Assembly: GCA_021162905.1 (NCBI GenBank)
Contig: JAGGXT010000278.1
Coordinates: forward strand, 1 to 8,228
DNA from: Candidatus Odinarchaeota archaeon
GTDB taxonomy: Archaea > Asgardarchaeota > JAGGXT01
Direction of reading: 5' to 3'
DNA: 8,228 bases
The notes under the pieces were generated by a model. It was not told where the DNA came from and made no database searches. It worked only from the letters and a program-made list of their open reading frames with translations. Below, piece after piece: positions 1 to 6,363 of the stretch. The translations under genes and the position numbers were made by a program. How positions within the stretch are numbered: position 1 is the first letter of the stretch; every line of letters starts with the position of its first letter.

Positions 1-11
1 TCTGTATATAG

Positions 12-26
12 CAAAATAATTTATAC
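12..26 (+). promoter_or_regulatory. Candidate archaeal BRE/TATA promoter element
   Basis: An A-rich stretch (AAAATAA, 13-19) precedes TTTATA at 20-25. This resembles an archaeal BRE followed by a TATA box. A start of transcription about 25 nt downstream would fall near 48-52 and give a leader of roughly 55-60 nt before the ferredoxin gene. It is the only sizeable non-coding stretch in the window and precedes the whole operon. AT-rich DNA produces such matches by chance, and TATATA at 5-10 is a second possibility, so confidence is low. Confidence 0.3.
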
Positions 27-65
27 GGCTTTATGACTAAAATAATCGAAACAGCAACGATTTCT

Positions 66-82
66 GGAAAAATTTTTAATAT
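66..82 (+). promoter_or_regulatory. Alternative TATA-like element close to the first gene
   Basis: GGAAAAA runs into TTTTTAATA here, a purine-rich then T/A-rich arrangement compatible with BRE plus TATA. If used, transcription would begin around 100-105, giving an almost leaderless ferredoxin mRNA. It competes with the element at 12-26 and the sequence alone does not decide between them. Confidence 0.2.
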
Positions 83-106
83 GTGTTAAAAATCTCTATG
101 GTGTAA

Positions 107-376
107 ATGATGAAAACATTACCTAAGTTCGTTTATGAACAACTAAAAACAAGTCCTAAATTTAAAATCCATATAATTGAAGATAGATGTAAAGGATGCG
201 GCTTTTGTATCCAATTCTGCCCAAGGAATGTTCTGATACAATCGGAGAAATTTAATGTGCATGGATATCACCCTCCAGAAGTTAAGAATCCAGATGCATG
301 TGTAGGGTGTAAGTTTTGTGAGCTTATTTGTCCAGATTTTGTGATTTTTGTTGAAGAGATAAATAAGGAGGAATAA
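107..376 (+). CDS. korD: 2x[4Fe-4S] ferredoxin, delta subunit of 2-oxoacid:ferredoxin oxidoreductase (KorD)
   Basis: Small 89-residue iron-sulfur protein with two complete CxxCxxCxxxCP motifs, Cys28/31/34/38 and Cys65/68/71/75, each expected to bind one [4Fe-4S] cluster. In D-A-B-G oxidoreductases this subunit passes electrons between the thiamine/cluster core and external ferredoxin. It lies immediately before the alpha subunit, which fixes its role. About 20 residues precede the ferredoxin fold. The start is slightly ambiguous: ATG codons at 107 and 110 are adjacent, and GGTG at 100-103 is better spaced for 110 (6 nt). The gene ends in TAA at 374-376, and its last codons carry the GGAGG (367-371) that appears to serve korA. 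The next gene continues in the same frame after the stop. No signal peptide or membrane segment is seen, so it should be cytoplasmic. Confidence 0.93.
   Translation: MMKTLPKFVYEQLKTSPKFKIHIIEDRCKGCGFCIQFCPRNVLIQSEKFNVHGYHPPEVKNPDACVGCKFCELICPDFVIFVEEINKEE
367..371 (+). promoter_or_regulatory. Shine-Dalgarno site defining the korA start
   Basis: GGAGG (within AAGGAGG) sits in the last codons of the ferredoxin gene, exactly 8 nt before the ATT codon at 380. No ATG, GTG or TTG lies in the korA frame downstream until 545, far too distant to be served by this site. The site is the main evidence for initiation at a non-canonical codon. Its layout is duplicated before mvhD (4901-4905). Confidence 0.75.
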
Positions 377-379
377 GCT

Positions 380-1561
380 ATTTCAAGTTTAAAAGTTAAA
401 AAAGAAGATATAGAAGCGTTAGATGTACTAACTGGTGAGCATTATTTTAGTGGGAATATCGCAATTGCGGAGGGTTGCATAGCTGCTGGTTGTCGTTTCT
501 TTGCAGGATATCCAATAACACCATCAAGTGAAATAGCTGAGCGGATGGCCCTTAGATTGCCTCAAGTTGGTGGAATCTTTATACAGATGGAGGACGAGAT
601 AGCATCGATAAATGCTGTTATTGGTGCGTCATGGGGCGGCGCTAAAAGTATGACTGCTACTTCTGGGCCTGGATTTAGCTTAATGCAGGAGGGAATTGGT
701 TATGCTGCTATTACAGAAACTCCATGTGTAATTATAGATGTTCAAAGAGGGTCTCCAGGAACTGGGTTACCTACGTTAATTGGTCAAGGGGATGTTATGC
801 AAAGTAAATGGGGTTCTCATGGCGACTATGAAATAATAGCTTTAAGCCCTAGTTCTCCTCAAGAAGGGTTTAACTTAGCAATAGAGTGTTTTAACTTATC
901 CGAACGTTTTAGAGTTCCCGTAGTTATGCTTACTGATGAATGTGTTGCACATATGTATGAACGCGTTGTAATACCTCCTAAGAATCAATTAAAAATTATT
1001 AATAGGAAAAAGCCTTCAGTTCCTTATGATGAATACTTACCTTTCAAACCAGATGATGATTTAATTCCACCTATGGCATGTGCTGGCGATGGTTATGATA
1101 TACATGTTACTGGGCTTACTCATGATGAGAGGGGATATCCTGCTACAAATCCTGAGGCTCATGAAAAGTTAGTGAGAAGAATATGTGAGAAAATAAGGAA
1201 ACATTCTGATGAAATAATTAAACTTGAACATTTTCTAATGGAGGATGCTGAAATAGTTGTGGTGGCATATGGAGCAGTTTCTCGATCAGCTAAACGAGCG
1301 GTAAAATTAGCCAGAGAAAATGGTATAAAAGCGGGGCTTTTGCGATTGATTACTTTATGGCCATTTCCAGAAAGAATCATACGAGAGCTATCTTCAAAAG
1401 TAAAAGGCTTTGTTGTTGCTGAGGTAAATTCGGGACAGATATTTAGGGAGGTTGAACGTTGTAGCGCGGGAAAAACAAAATTAGAATTGGTCTCAAAATT
1501 GGGAGGGGCTTTACATAAACCAGATGAAATTTTAGATGGAATAGAGGTGATAGCAAAATGA
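380..1561 (+). CDS. korA: 2-oxoacid:ferredoxin oxidoreductase alpha subunit (KorA), probable ATT start
   Basis: Alpha subunit of a thiamine-diphosphate 2-oxoacid:ferredoxin oxidoreductase, most like 2-oxoglutarate (Kor) enzymes. These interconvert a 2-oxoacid plus CoA with acyl-CoA, CO2 and reduced ferredoxin. From ATT it is 393 residues, about the usual family length. The hallmark YPITPSSEIAE is at residues 44-54, TSGPG at 94-98, and RGSPGTGLPT at 123-132 where relatives usually have a GGPSTG-like loop. A C-terminal domain with a conserved ALW-like segment (LITLWPFPE) follows. The first canonical in-frame start is ATG 545, which would delete residues 1-55 including the YPITPS motif, so it is not the true start. 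The frame is open from the ferredoxin TAA at 374-376, and GGAGG at 367-371 points to ATT 380. The end overlaps korB by 4 nt (ATGA). The exact 2-oxoacid substrate cannot be told from sequence. Confidence is high for the product and moderate for the start. Confidence 0.9.
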   Translation: MSSLKVKKEDIEALDVLTGEHYFSGNIAIAEGCIAAGCRFFAGYPITPSSEIAERMALRLPQVGGIFIQMEDEIASINAVIGASWGGAKSMTATSGPGFSLMQEGIGYAAITETPCVIIDVQRGSPGTGLPTLIGQGDVMQSKWGSHGDYEIIALSPSSPQEGFNLAIECFNLSERFRVPVVMLTDECVAHMYERVVIPPKNQLKIINRKKPSVPYDEYLPFKPDDDLIPPMACAGDGYDIHVTGLTHDERGYPATNPEAHEKLVRRICEKIRKHSDEIIKLEHFLMEDAEIVVVAYGAVSRSAKRAVKLARENGIKAGLLRLITLWPFPERIIRELSSKVKGFVVAEVNSGQIFREVERCSAGKTKLELVSKLGGALHKPDEILDGIEVIAK

Positions 1562-2415
1562 CGCAACTAATTACTGAAGTTGTACATCCTATGGATAAGT
1601 GGGTTAGACCTGAAAGAATGCCTCATATTTGGTGCCCTGGATGTGGTCTTGGAATCATACTAACCGCTCTTGCAAAAGCATTGGAAAAAGCTGGTATAGA
1701 TAAGAGAAAGATATGTGTAGTTTCTGGTATAGGATGCGCTGGTAGAATAGCTGGCTATATTCGTGTTGATTCATTTCATACGCTTCATGGTCGTGCAATA
1801 CCCTTCGCAGTAGGTTTAAAATTAACAGATCCGGAAAGAAAAGTTATTGTTATAAGTGGTGATGGTGATCTTTTTGCGATCGGTGGTAATCATATCATTC
1901 ATGCTGCTAGGCGAAATATTGAAATTACTGTAATTTGTGTAAACAATTTCAACTACGGGATGACTGGTGGACAGGTAGGCCCAACCACTCCTGAGCTTGC
2001 CAAAGCAACAACAGCCCCATATGGTAATATAGAGCCGCCATTTAATTTGCCATATCTTTGTGCATCTGCTGGAGCTGTTTATGTAGCGCGATGGACCACA
2101 CTTCATGTTAGGAGGATGATAGAATCATTTGTAGAAGCGATTAATAAGAATGGTTTCTCATTTGTAGAAGTTTTATCACCATGTCCAGTTGCTTTTGGAA
2201 GAAGAAACCAGATGCGTGAAGGACTTGATATGATGATATACTTCAAGGAACATTCTGAAATTAGGAACTTCATAGATCCTAAAGAAGCCCCTATAATCCT
2301 CGGAGAGAAAATTATCGTTGGGAAGTTTGTTGATATTGAAGGAAAGAAAGGATTTACTGAAAGGATGAAGGAATTAATAAAAATGGCTAAAGGGAGGGCT
2401 TTAAAGATTGACTAG
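1558..2415 (+). CDS. korB: 2-oxoacid:ferredoxin oxidoreductase beta subunit (KorB), thiamine-diphosphate binding
   Basis: The 285-residue beta subunit carries the thiamine diphosphate site and a proximal [4Fe-4S] cluster. The TPP motif runs from GDGD at residues 101-104 to NN at 129-130, followed by the family signature NYGMTGGQ. Likely cluster ligands are Cys26 and Cys29 (CPGCG), Cys60 (GIGCAG) and Cys209 (SPCP). The segment around HGRAIPFAVG (77-86) is typical of KorB. The start ATG 1558 has a long ribosome-binding site, GAGGTGAT at 1544-1551, 6 nt upstream, and overlaps the korA stop as ATGA. The 3' end overlaps korG by 8 nt. Both overlaps indicate coupled translation and a stoichiometric complex with KorA, KorG and the ferredoxin subunit. 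It is distinguished from pyruvate enzymes by overall resemblance only, so substrate assignment is tentative. Confidence 0.93.
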   Translation: MTQLITEVVHPMDKWVRPERMPHIWCPGCGLGIILTALAKALEKAGIDKRKICVVSGIGCAGRIAGYIRVDSFHTLHGRAIPFAVGLKLTDPERKVIVISGDGDLFAIGGNHIIHAARRNIEITVICVNNFNYGMTGGQVGPTTPELAKATTAPYGNIEPPFNLPYLCASAGAVYVARWTTLHVRRMIESFVEAINKNGFSFVEVLSPCPVAFGRRNQMREGLDMMIYFKEHSEIRNFIDPKEAPIILGEKIIVGKFVDIEGKKGFTERMKELIKMAKGRALKID

Positions 2416-2965
2416 AGTTGAATTAAAATTTATTGGTTTTGGTGGTCAAGGTATTGGGCTTCTGGGTAGAATTGTCGGTAAAGCAGCAGCATTATATGAT
2501 AATAAGCATTCTGTGTTTACACAAGTATATGGTCCAGAGGCTAGAGGTGGGGCGAGTTATTCTTGTGTTGTTATTGATAATGAGCCTATAGATTACCCCT
2601 ATACTCAAAGACCAGATGTTATGGTGATAATGTCTCAAGAGGGCGCACATAAATTTTTAGACGAGCTAAAAGAAGATGGTATCCTTATTATAGATTCTGA
2701 TCTTGTTGAAATTCCCGAATCCATACTAAGAACAATAAAACTTTATGGAATCCCTGCTACGAAAATAGCGGAATCTCTTGGAGCTAGAGTTGTTGCTAAT
2801 ATAGTTATGCTAGGATTCTTTACAAGGATAACTAAGTTAATTAGCTATGAGGCAGCACGAAAAGCTGTGACTACTACAGTACCATCAAAATACTTAGAGC
2901 TTAATCTAAAAGCATTCGAGGAAGGATATCACTTTAAGGAGAAAGAGGTGATTCAAAGTGCGTAG
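2408..2965 (+). CDS. korG: 2-oxoacid:ferredoxin oxidoreductase gamma subunit (KorG)
   Basis: The 185-residue gamma subunit of the Kor complex, associated in this superfamily with CoA binding and contacts to the alpha and beta subunits. The diagnostic GFGGQG is at residues 10-15, followed by the family segment YGPEARGG and then a motif-rich region ending in RPDVMVIMSQ. The start is TTG 2408: an in-frame TAA lies two codons upstream (2402-2404), and no other start occurs before GFGGQG. GGAGG at 2393-2397 is 10 nt upstream. The TTG sits inside the end of korB (8 nt overlap), and the stop overlaps the hdrA start by 8 nt, so translation is probably coupled on both sides. The direct overlap with hdrA ties the oxidoreductase to the electron-transfer module that follows. 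Confidence 0.93.
   Translation: MTRVELKFIGFGGQGIGLLGRIVGKAAALYDNKHSVFTQVYGPEARGGASYSCVVIDNEPIDYPYTQRPDVMVIMSQEGAHKFLDELKEDGILIIDSDLVEIPESILRTIKLYGIPATKIAESLGARVVANIVMLGFFTRITKLISYEAARKAVTTTVPSKYLELNLKAFEEGYHFKEKEVIQSA
2945..2952 (+). promoter_or_regulatory. Extended Shine-Dalgarno site for hdrA
   Basis: GAGGTGAT lies 5 nt before the GTG start of hdrA and inside the end of korG. It matches the extended archaeal/bacterial anti-SD complement. It confirms GTG 2958, because an in-frame TGA (2949-2951) excludes any earlier start. The same octamer precedes korB (1544-1551). Confidence 0.7.
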
Positions 2966-4910
2966 AATTGGTGTATTTGTCTGTCATTGTGGGAATAATA
3001 TCGCTGGAACTGTTAATATAGAAGAAGTTGTTAAAGAGATTTCTGAATATCCGTCGGTTGTCTATGTTACATCTTATAGATACATGTGCTCTGAGCCCGG
3101 CCAAAATCTCATAATTAACGCTATAAGAGAAAATAGTTTAGATGCTGTAGTTGTTGCTGCATGTTCTCCTTCAATGCATGAGGAAACCTTTAGAAATGCT
3201 GTTAAACGTGCAGGTTTAAACCCCTATTTATGTGAGATAGCAAATATAAGGGAGCAGTGTAGTTGGGTACATGAACATGATAAAGATGCCGCCACAGTTA
3301 AAGCCATACGAATAATAAAAAATATAATTGCAAAAGTTTCAAAGAATGAACCTTTGCACCCAGTTAAGGTGCCTGTTAATAAAAAATGTCTTGTCATAGG
3401 TGGCGGTATAACCGGAATTCAAGCGGCTCTGGATGTAGCAAATAGTGGGTATGAAGTTATTTTAGTGGAGAAGGAGCCCTCAATTGGGGGTCATATGGCT
3501 CAGTTATCCGAAACCTTTCCAACTTTAGATTGTTCCCAGTGTATTTTAACTCCAAAAATGGTAGCCGTAAGTAGGCATCCCAATATTCGTTTGTTGACAT
3601 ATAGTGAAGTTATCGAGGTCTCTGGGTATGTTGGTAACTTTCGTGTTAAGATTTTAAAGAAACCTAGGTATGTTATAGAGGATAAGTGTACGGCTTGTGG
3701 TGATTGTGAGAAAGTATGTCCTGTTACTGTACTAAATGAATTCGAGCGAGGGCTAAGTGTAAGAAAGGCTATATATATTCCCTTTCCTCAAGCAGTTCCA
3801 TCATCTTATGTTATTGATGAAGTTAACTGCTTAGGTCTTAATCCCCTGATTTGTGGAAAATGTAAAGATGCTTGTGATGCTAATGCTATTGATTATGACA
3901 TGCGGCCAGAGATTATAATAGAAGAAGTAGGAGCGATTATTGTAGCTACTGGTTATGACTTATATCCAAAAGAAAAGATTGCCGAATATGGATATGGCGA
4001 GATACCTGATGTAATTGATAGTTTGGAATTTGAAAGACTTTTATCATCCAGTGGACCAACTGGAGGAGTAATAAGACGTCCTTCTGATGGAAAAATTCCT
4101 AAAACTATCGTTTTCATTCAATGTGTTGGCTCTAGAGATCCTGAAAAGCATTTAGAGTATTGCTCTAAAATTTGTTGCATGTATACCGCTAAACATGCTC
4201 TTCTCTATAAACATAGAGTTCCTGATGGTCAAGCATTTGTTTTTTACATTGATATAAGAGCTGCTGGAAAAGGATATGAAGAATTCATTAATCGCGTCAT
4301 GGAAGAGGAGCGTATTGTATATATACGAGGTAGAGTATCTAGAGTCTTTCGAAAGGGAGATAAAGTAATTGTTTGGGGTGTTGATACATTAACAGGGAAA
4401 AAAGTTGAAATTGAGGCCGATTTAGTCGTTCTTGCGATGGGTATCGTTCCTTCAAAGGGAACAAAGGCAATTGCAGAGATTCTAAAAATTCCTCAAGATG
4501 AGTGGGGCTTTTTAAAAGAAGTACATCCAAAACTCAGACCAGTTGAAAGTCCGACGACTGGAATCTTCATAGCTGGCGCTGTTCATTCTCCTAAAGATAT
4601 CCCTGATGCTGTTGCCCAAGGAAGTAGTGCTGCAGCAAAAGCTATAGCAATACTATCTGCTAAAGAGCTTATACATGAACCAACAGTAGCAGTAGTCGAT
4701 TGGACGCTATGTAGCGGTTGTGAAGTTTGTGTAGCACTATGTCCCTATTCTGCAATACGAATAACTAGTCAGAAGAAAGCCGAGGTAAATGAAGTTCTCT
4801 GTGAAGGGTGTGGAACTTGCGTTGCTGCATGTCCAACTGGAGCTCTACAATTAAAGAATATGACTGATGAACAGATAGAGAGTATGATAATAAATAGCTT
4901 GGAGGGATAA
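2958..4910 (+). CDS. hdrA: HdrA: FAD and iron-sulfur subunit of heterodisulfide-reductase-type electron-bifurcating complex
   Basis: Full-length 650-residue HdrA. An N-terminal domain has CxC at Cys9/11, further Cys at 44 and 69, and the signature CSPSMHEETFR (69-79). A Rossmann FAD motif GGGITG (148-153) leads to IGGHMAQLSETFPTLDCSQC, with Cys192 and Cys195. An inserted ferredoxin domain follows (Cys244/247/250/254 and Cys291/299/302/306). After the rest of the flavoprotein fold come two C-terminal [4Fe-4S] motifs (Cys585/588/591/595 and Cys615/618/621/625). In methanogens HdrA is the site of flavin-based bifurcation, taking electrons from MvhD and delivering them to ferredoxin and to HdrBC. 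HdrBC is not encoded here; korG lies immediately upstream and mvhD immediately downstream. No position conserved as selenocysteine uses TGA. GTG is the start. mvhD resumes in the same frame 3 nt after the TAA, and HdrA-MvhD fusions are known elsewhere. Which high-potential acceptor it uses is unknown. Confidence 0.95.
   Translation: MRRIGVFVCHCGNNIAGTVNIEEVVKEISEYPSVVYVTSYRYMCSEPGQNLIINAIRENSLDAVVVAACSPSMHEETFRNAVKRAGLNPYLCEIANIREQCSWVHEHDKDAATVKAIRIIKNIIAKVSKNEPLHPVKVPVNKKCLVIGGGITGIQAALDVANSGYEVILVEKEPSIGGHMAQLSETFPTLDCSQCILTPKMVAVSRHPNIRLLTYSEVIEVSGYVGNFRVKILKKPRYVIEDKCTACGDCEKVCPVTVLNEFERGLSVRKAIYIPFPQAVPSSYVIDEVNCLGLNPLICGKCKDACDANAIDYDMRPEIIIEEVGAIIVATGYDLYPKEKIAEYGYGEIPDVIDSLEFERLLSSSGPTGGVIRRPSDGKIPKTIVFIQCVGSRDPEKHLEYCSKICCMYTAKHALLYKHRVPDGQAFVFYIDIRAAGKGYEEFINRVMEEERIVYIRGRVSRVFRKGDKVIVWGVDTLTGKKVEIEADLVVLAMGIVPSKGTKAIAEILKIPQDEWGFLKEVHPKLRPVESPTTGIFIAGAVHSPKDIPDAVAQGSSAAAKAIAILSAKELIHEPTVAVVDWTLCSGCEVCVALCPYSAIRITSQKKAEVNEVLCEGCGTCVAACPTGALQLKNMTDEQIESMIINSLEG
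4901..4905 (+). promoter_or_regulatory. Shine-Dalgarno site defining the mvhD start
   Basis: GGAGG (in GGAGGG) lies at the end of hdrA, exactly 8 nt before ATA 4914 and spanning the same geometry as the korA site: GGAGG, 2 nt, TAA, 3 nt, AT[T/A]. The only canonical in-frame start, GTG 4953, is 47 nt downstream of this site and has no GGAGG-like sequence of its own. Confidence 0.65.
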
Positions 4911-4913
4911 AAA

Positions 4914-5357
4914 ATAAGTCGTGATGATGAAATAAAAAATCCGAATCCGAAGGTGATAGCATTCTTATGTAATTGGTGTGCCTATGCAGGTGCCGACTTA
5001 GCAGGAGTTAGCAGACTTCAATACCCTCCAAATGTTATTCCTATTAGAGTTATGTGCTCTGGAAGAGTGGACCCTCAATTTGTTTTATTAGCTTTTTCTA
5101 AAGGGGCTGATGGTGTATTTATAGGAGGTTGTCATCCTGGAGATTGTCATTATGTCGCTGGTAATTATAAGACATTCAAACGTGTCATTCTGCTGAAAAA
5201 GTTATTGAATCAAATTGGTATAGGAGAGGAACGGTTACGTCTTGAATGGATCAATGCAACCGAGGGTAAAAAATTTGCAGAAAGCATATCTGACTTTATT
5301 GAGAAACTTAAGAGACTTCCACCTCTTAGATATAATGGAGGAAGGTTAGATGAGTAA
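4914..5357 (+). CDS. mvhD: MvhD: [2Fe-2S] subunit linking hydrogenase to HdrA, probable ATA start
   Basis: Small iron-sulfur protein of the MvhD/FlpD family that relays electrons between the [NiFe] hydrogenase MvhAG and HdrA in the cytoplasm. Five conserved cysteines are visible, numbered from the ATA start: CNWC (19, 22), MCSGR (48) and GGCHPGDCHY (73, 78). From ATA 4914 the protein is 147 residues, a usual family length, with a short polar leader before the first beta strand VIAFLCNWC. The only canonical in-frame start is GTG 4953, which gives 134 residues starting right at that strand and lacks a ribosome-binding site. GGAGG at 4901-4905 is 8 nt before ATA, so ATA is preferred. GTG remains possible because no catalytic motif is lost by using it. 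The gene overlaps mvhG by 8 nt. It follows hdrA in the same frame, so readthrough would produce an HdrA-MvhD fusion. Confidence 0.9.
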   Translation: MSRDDEIKNPNPKVIAFLCNWCAYAGADLAGVSRLQYPPNVIPIRVMCSGRVDPQFVLLAFSKGADGVFIGGCHPGDCHYVAGNYKTFKRVILLKKLLNQIGIGEERLRLEWINATEGKKFAESISDFIEKLKRLPPLRYNGGRLDE

Positions 5358-6363
5358 AGTAAAAATAGCTATTGGTTATGGTGCTACTTGCGCTGGCTGT
5401 GATTTCTCAATTTTAGATCTAGATGAACGAATAGCTGAGATTTCTGAGAAAATAGAAATTGTCTTCTGGCCTATAGCTACGGACTTTAAGGAAAAAGATC
5501 TTCAGCAAATGCCTGATAAATCAATAGATATTGCACTTTATCATGGTAATGTAAGGACGGAGGAACATCTTCAAATAGCTAAATTGTTAAGGCAAAAGTC
5601 TAAAATCCTCATAGCTTTTGGTGCATGTGCTTGCTTTGGTGGAATTCCAAGTCTTGCTGATTTGTGGAACAAGGAGGAAATTTTTAAAGTTGTTTATAAA
5701 ACAACACCAAGTACTATAAACCCCGAAAATAAAGTACCAACTAAAGAATATCTTATCAATGGCGTTAAGATCACACTTCCTGAATTTTATGATTATGCCC
5801 TTCCTCTTGATTCTGTTGTTGATGTAGACTATTATGCGCCTGGTTGCCCCCCTCCTGTCTCTACCACTGAAATGTTATTAAAAACAATTGATGAATACGT
5901 CAAGTATGGGAAACTTCCTCCTAAAGGATATGTTTTTGCTGGGCAATCTACATTATGCGAAGAGTGTGATAGAGAAAAACCAGAAACGATAACAATTAAA
6001 AAGTTTTATAGACCTCATGAGATAATTCCAGACCCTAAAAAATGTCTCCTGGCTCAAGGAATAATCTGTCTTGGTCCTGTAACACGTTCTGGTTGTGGTG
6101 CTCGTTGTATAAAGGCAAATATGGGTTGCCGTGGGTGTATGGGTCCCACTGAAAAAGTAATAGACCCGGGTGCAAAAGCTCTTTCTTATATAGCTTCTCT
6201 CGCCGGTGTGGATTCTGAAAGTGAGTTGGGCGAGGAAGGGCTAGCAAAAATATTAGAAGATATAGTAGACCCTTTAGGGACATTTTATAGATTCACATTA
6301 CCAATGTCTGCTTATTTGAAATTTGGTAGGAGGCTTATAAGGAGTGAGCGAACCAAAAAATAA
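5350..6363 (+). CDS. mvhG: MvhG: [NiFe] hydrogenase small subunit (group 3c type)
   Basis: The 337-residue small subunit carries electrons from the NiFe site through three iron-sulfur clusters. Proximal cluster ligands are visible as CAGC (Cys14/17), GACACFGG (Cys93/95) and PGCPPP (Cys166). A C-terminal cysteine-rich part (Cys203/206, 232, 240, 249, 253, 260, 263) supplies the medial and distal [4Fe-4S] clusters, as in MvhG and F420-type hydrogenases. No twin-arginine signal is present at the N-terminus, so the enzyme is cytoplasmic and not a membrane-bound uptake type. ATG 5350 is preceded by GGAGG (5337-5341) at 8 nt and overlaps the mvhD stop by 8 nt. The 3' end overlaps mvhA by 20 nt. The gene order hdrA-mvhD-mvhG-mvhA supports the group 3c Hdr-linked assignment over a coenzyme-F420 hydrogenase, since no FrhB-like gene is present. 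Confidence 0.94.
   Translation: MSKVKIAIGYGATCAGCDFSILDLDERIAEISEKIEIVFWPIATDFKEKDLQQMPDKSIDIALYHGNVRTEEHLQIAKLLRQKSKILIAFGACACFGGIPSLADLWNKEEIFKVVYKTTPSTINPENKVPTKEYLINGVKITLPEFYDYALPLDSVVDVDYYAPGCPPPVSTTEMLLKTIDEYVKYGKLPPKGYVFAGQSTLCEECDREKPETITIKKFYRPHEIIPDPKKCLLAQGIICLGPVTRSGCGARCIKANMGCRGCMGPTEKVIDPGAKALSYIASLAGVDSESELGEEGLAKILEDIVDPLGTFYRFTLPMSAYLKFGRRLIRSERTKK

Noticed and set aside
68..77. Perfect 10-bp palindrome AAAAATTTTT upstream of korD, possible operator
   Set aside because: A simple A-then-T run in AT-rich DNA is expected by chance. No second copy or conserved half-site structure was seen.
81..106. Two tiny upstream frames, ATG-TGT-TAA and ATG-GTG-TAA, before korD
   Set aside because: Two-codon frames of this kind are common by chance in AT-rich leaders. 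The second abuts ATG 107, but no pairing or attenuation structure supports regulation.
545..1561. korA starting at ATG 545
   Set aside because: It would remove the first 55 residues including YPITPSSEIAE, and no Shine-Dalgarno site precedes it (the bases before it read GCTGAGCGG).
1159..1566. Antisense open frame of about 135 codons opposite korA
   Set aside because: It lies wholly over conserved korA sequence, encodes no recognisable motif, and has no neighbour on its strand. It is a shadow of the sense gene.
1822..2106. Antisense open frame over korB
   Set aside because: Low-complexity, compositionally odd translation with no motif. It overlaps the TPP-binding region of korB, which is clearly real.
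3531..3545. Possible selenocysteine in HdrA at the CSQC motif
   Set aside because: Some methanogen HdrA proteins have Sec in this motif, but both codons here are TGT cysteine codons and no TGA is in frame.
4339..4962. Two antisense open frames over the hdrA end and mvhD start
   Set aside because: Leucine/serine-rich shadow translations without start signals. They cover the cluster-binding part of HdrA.
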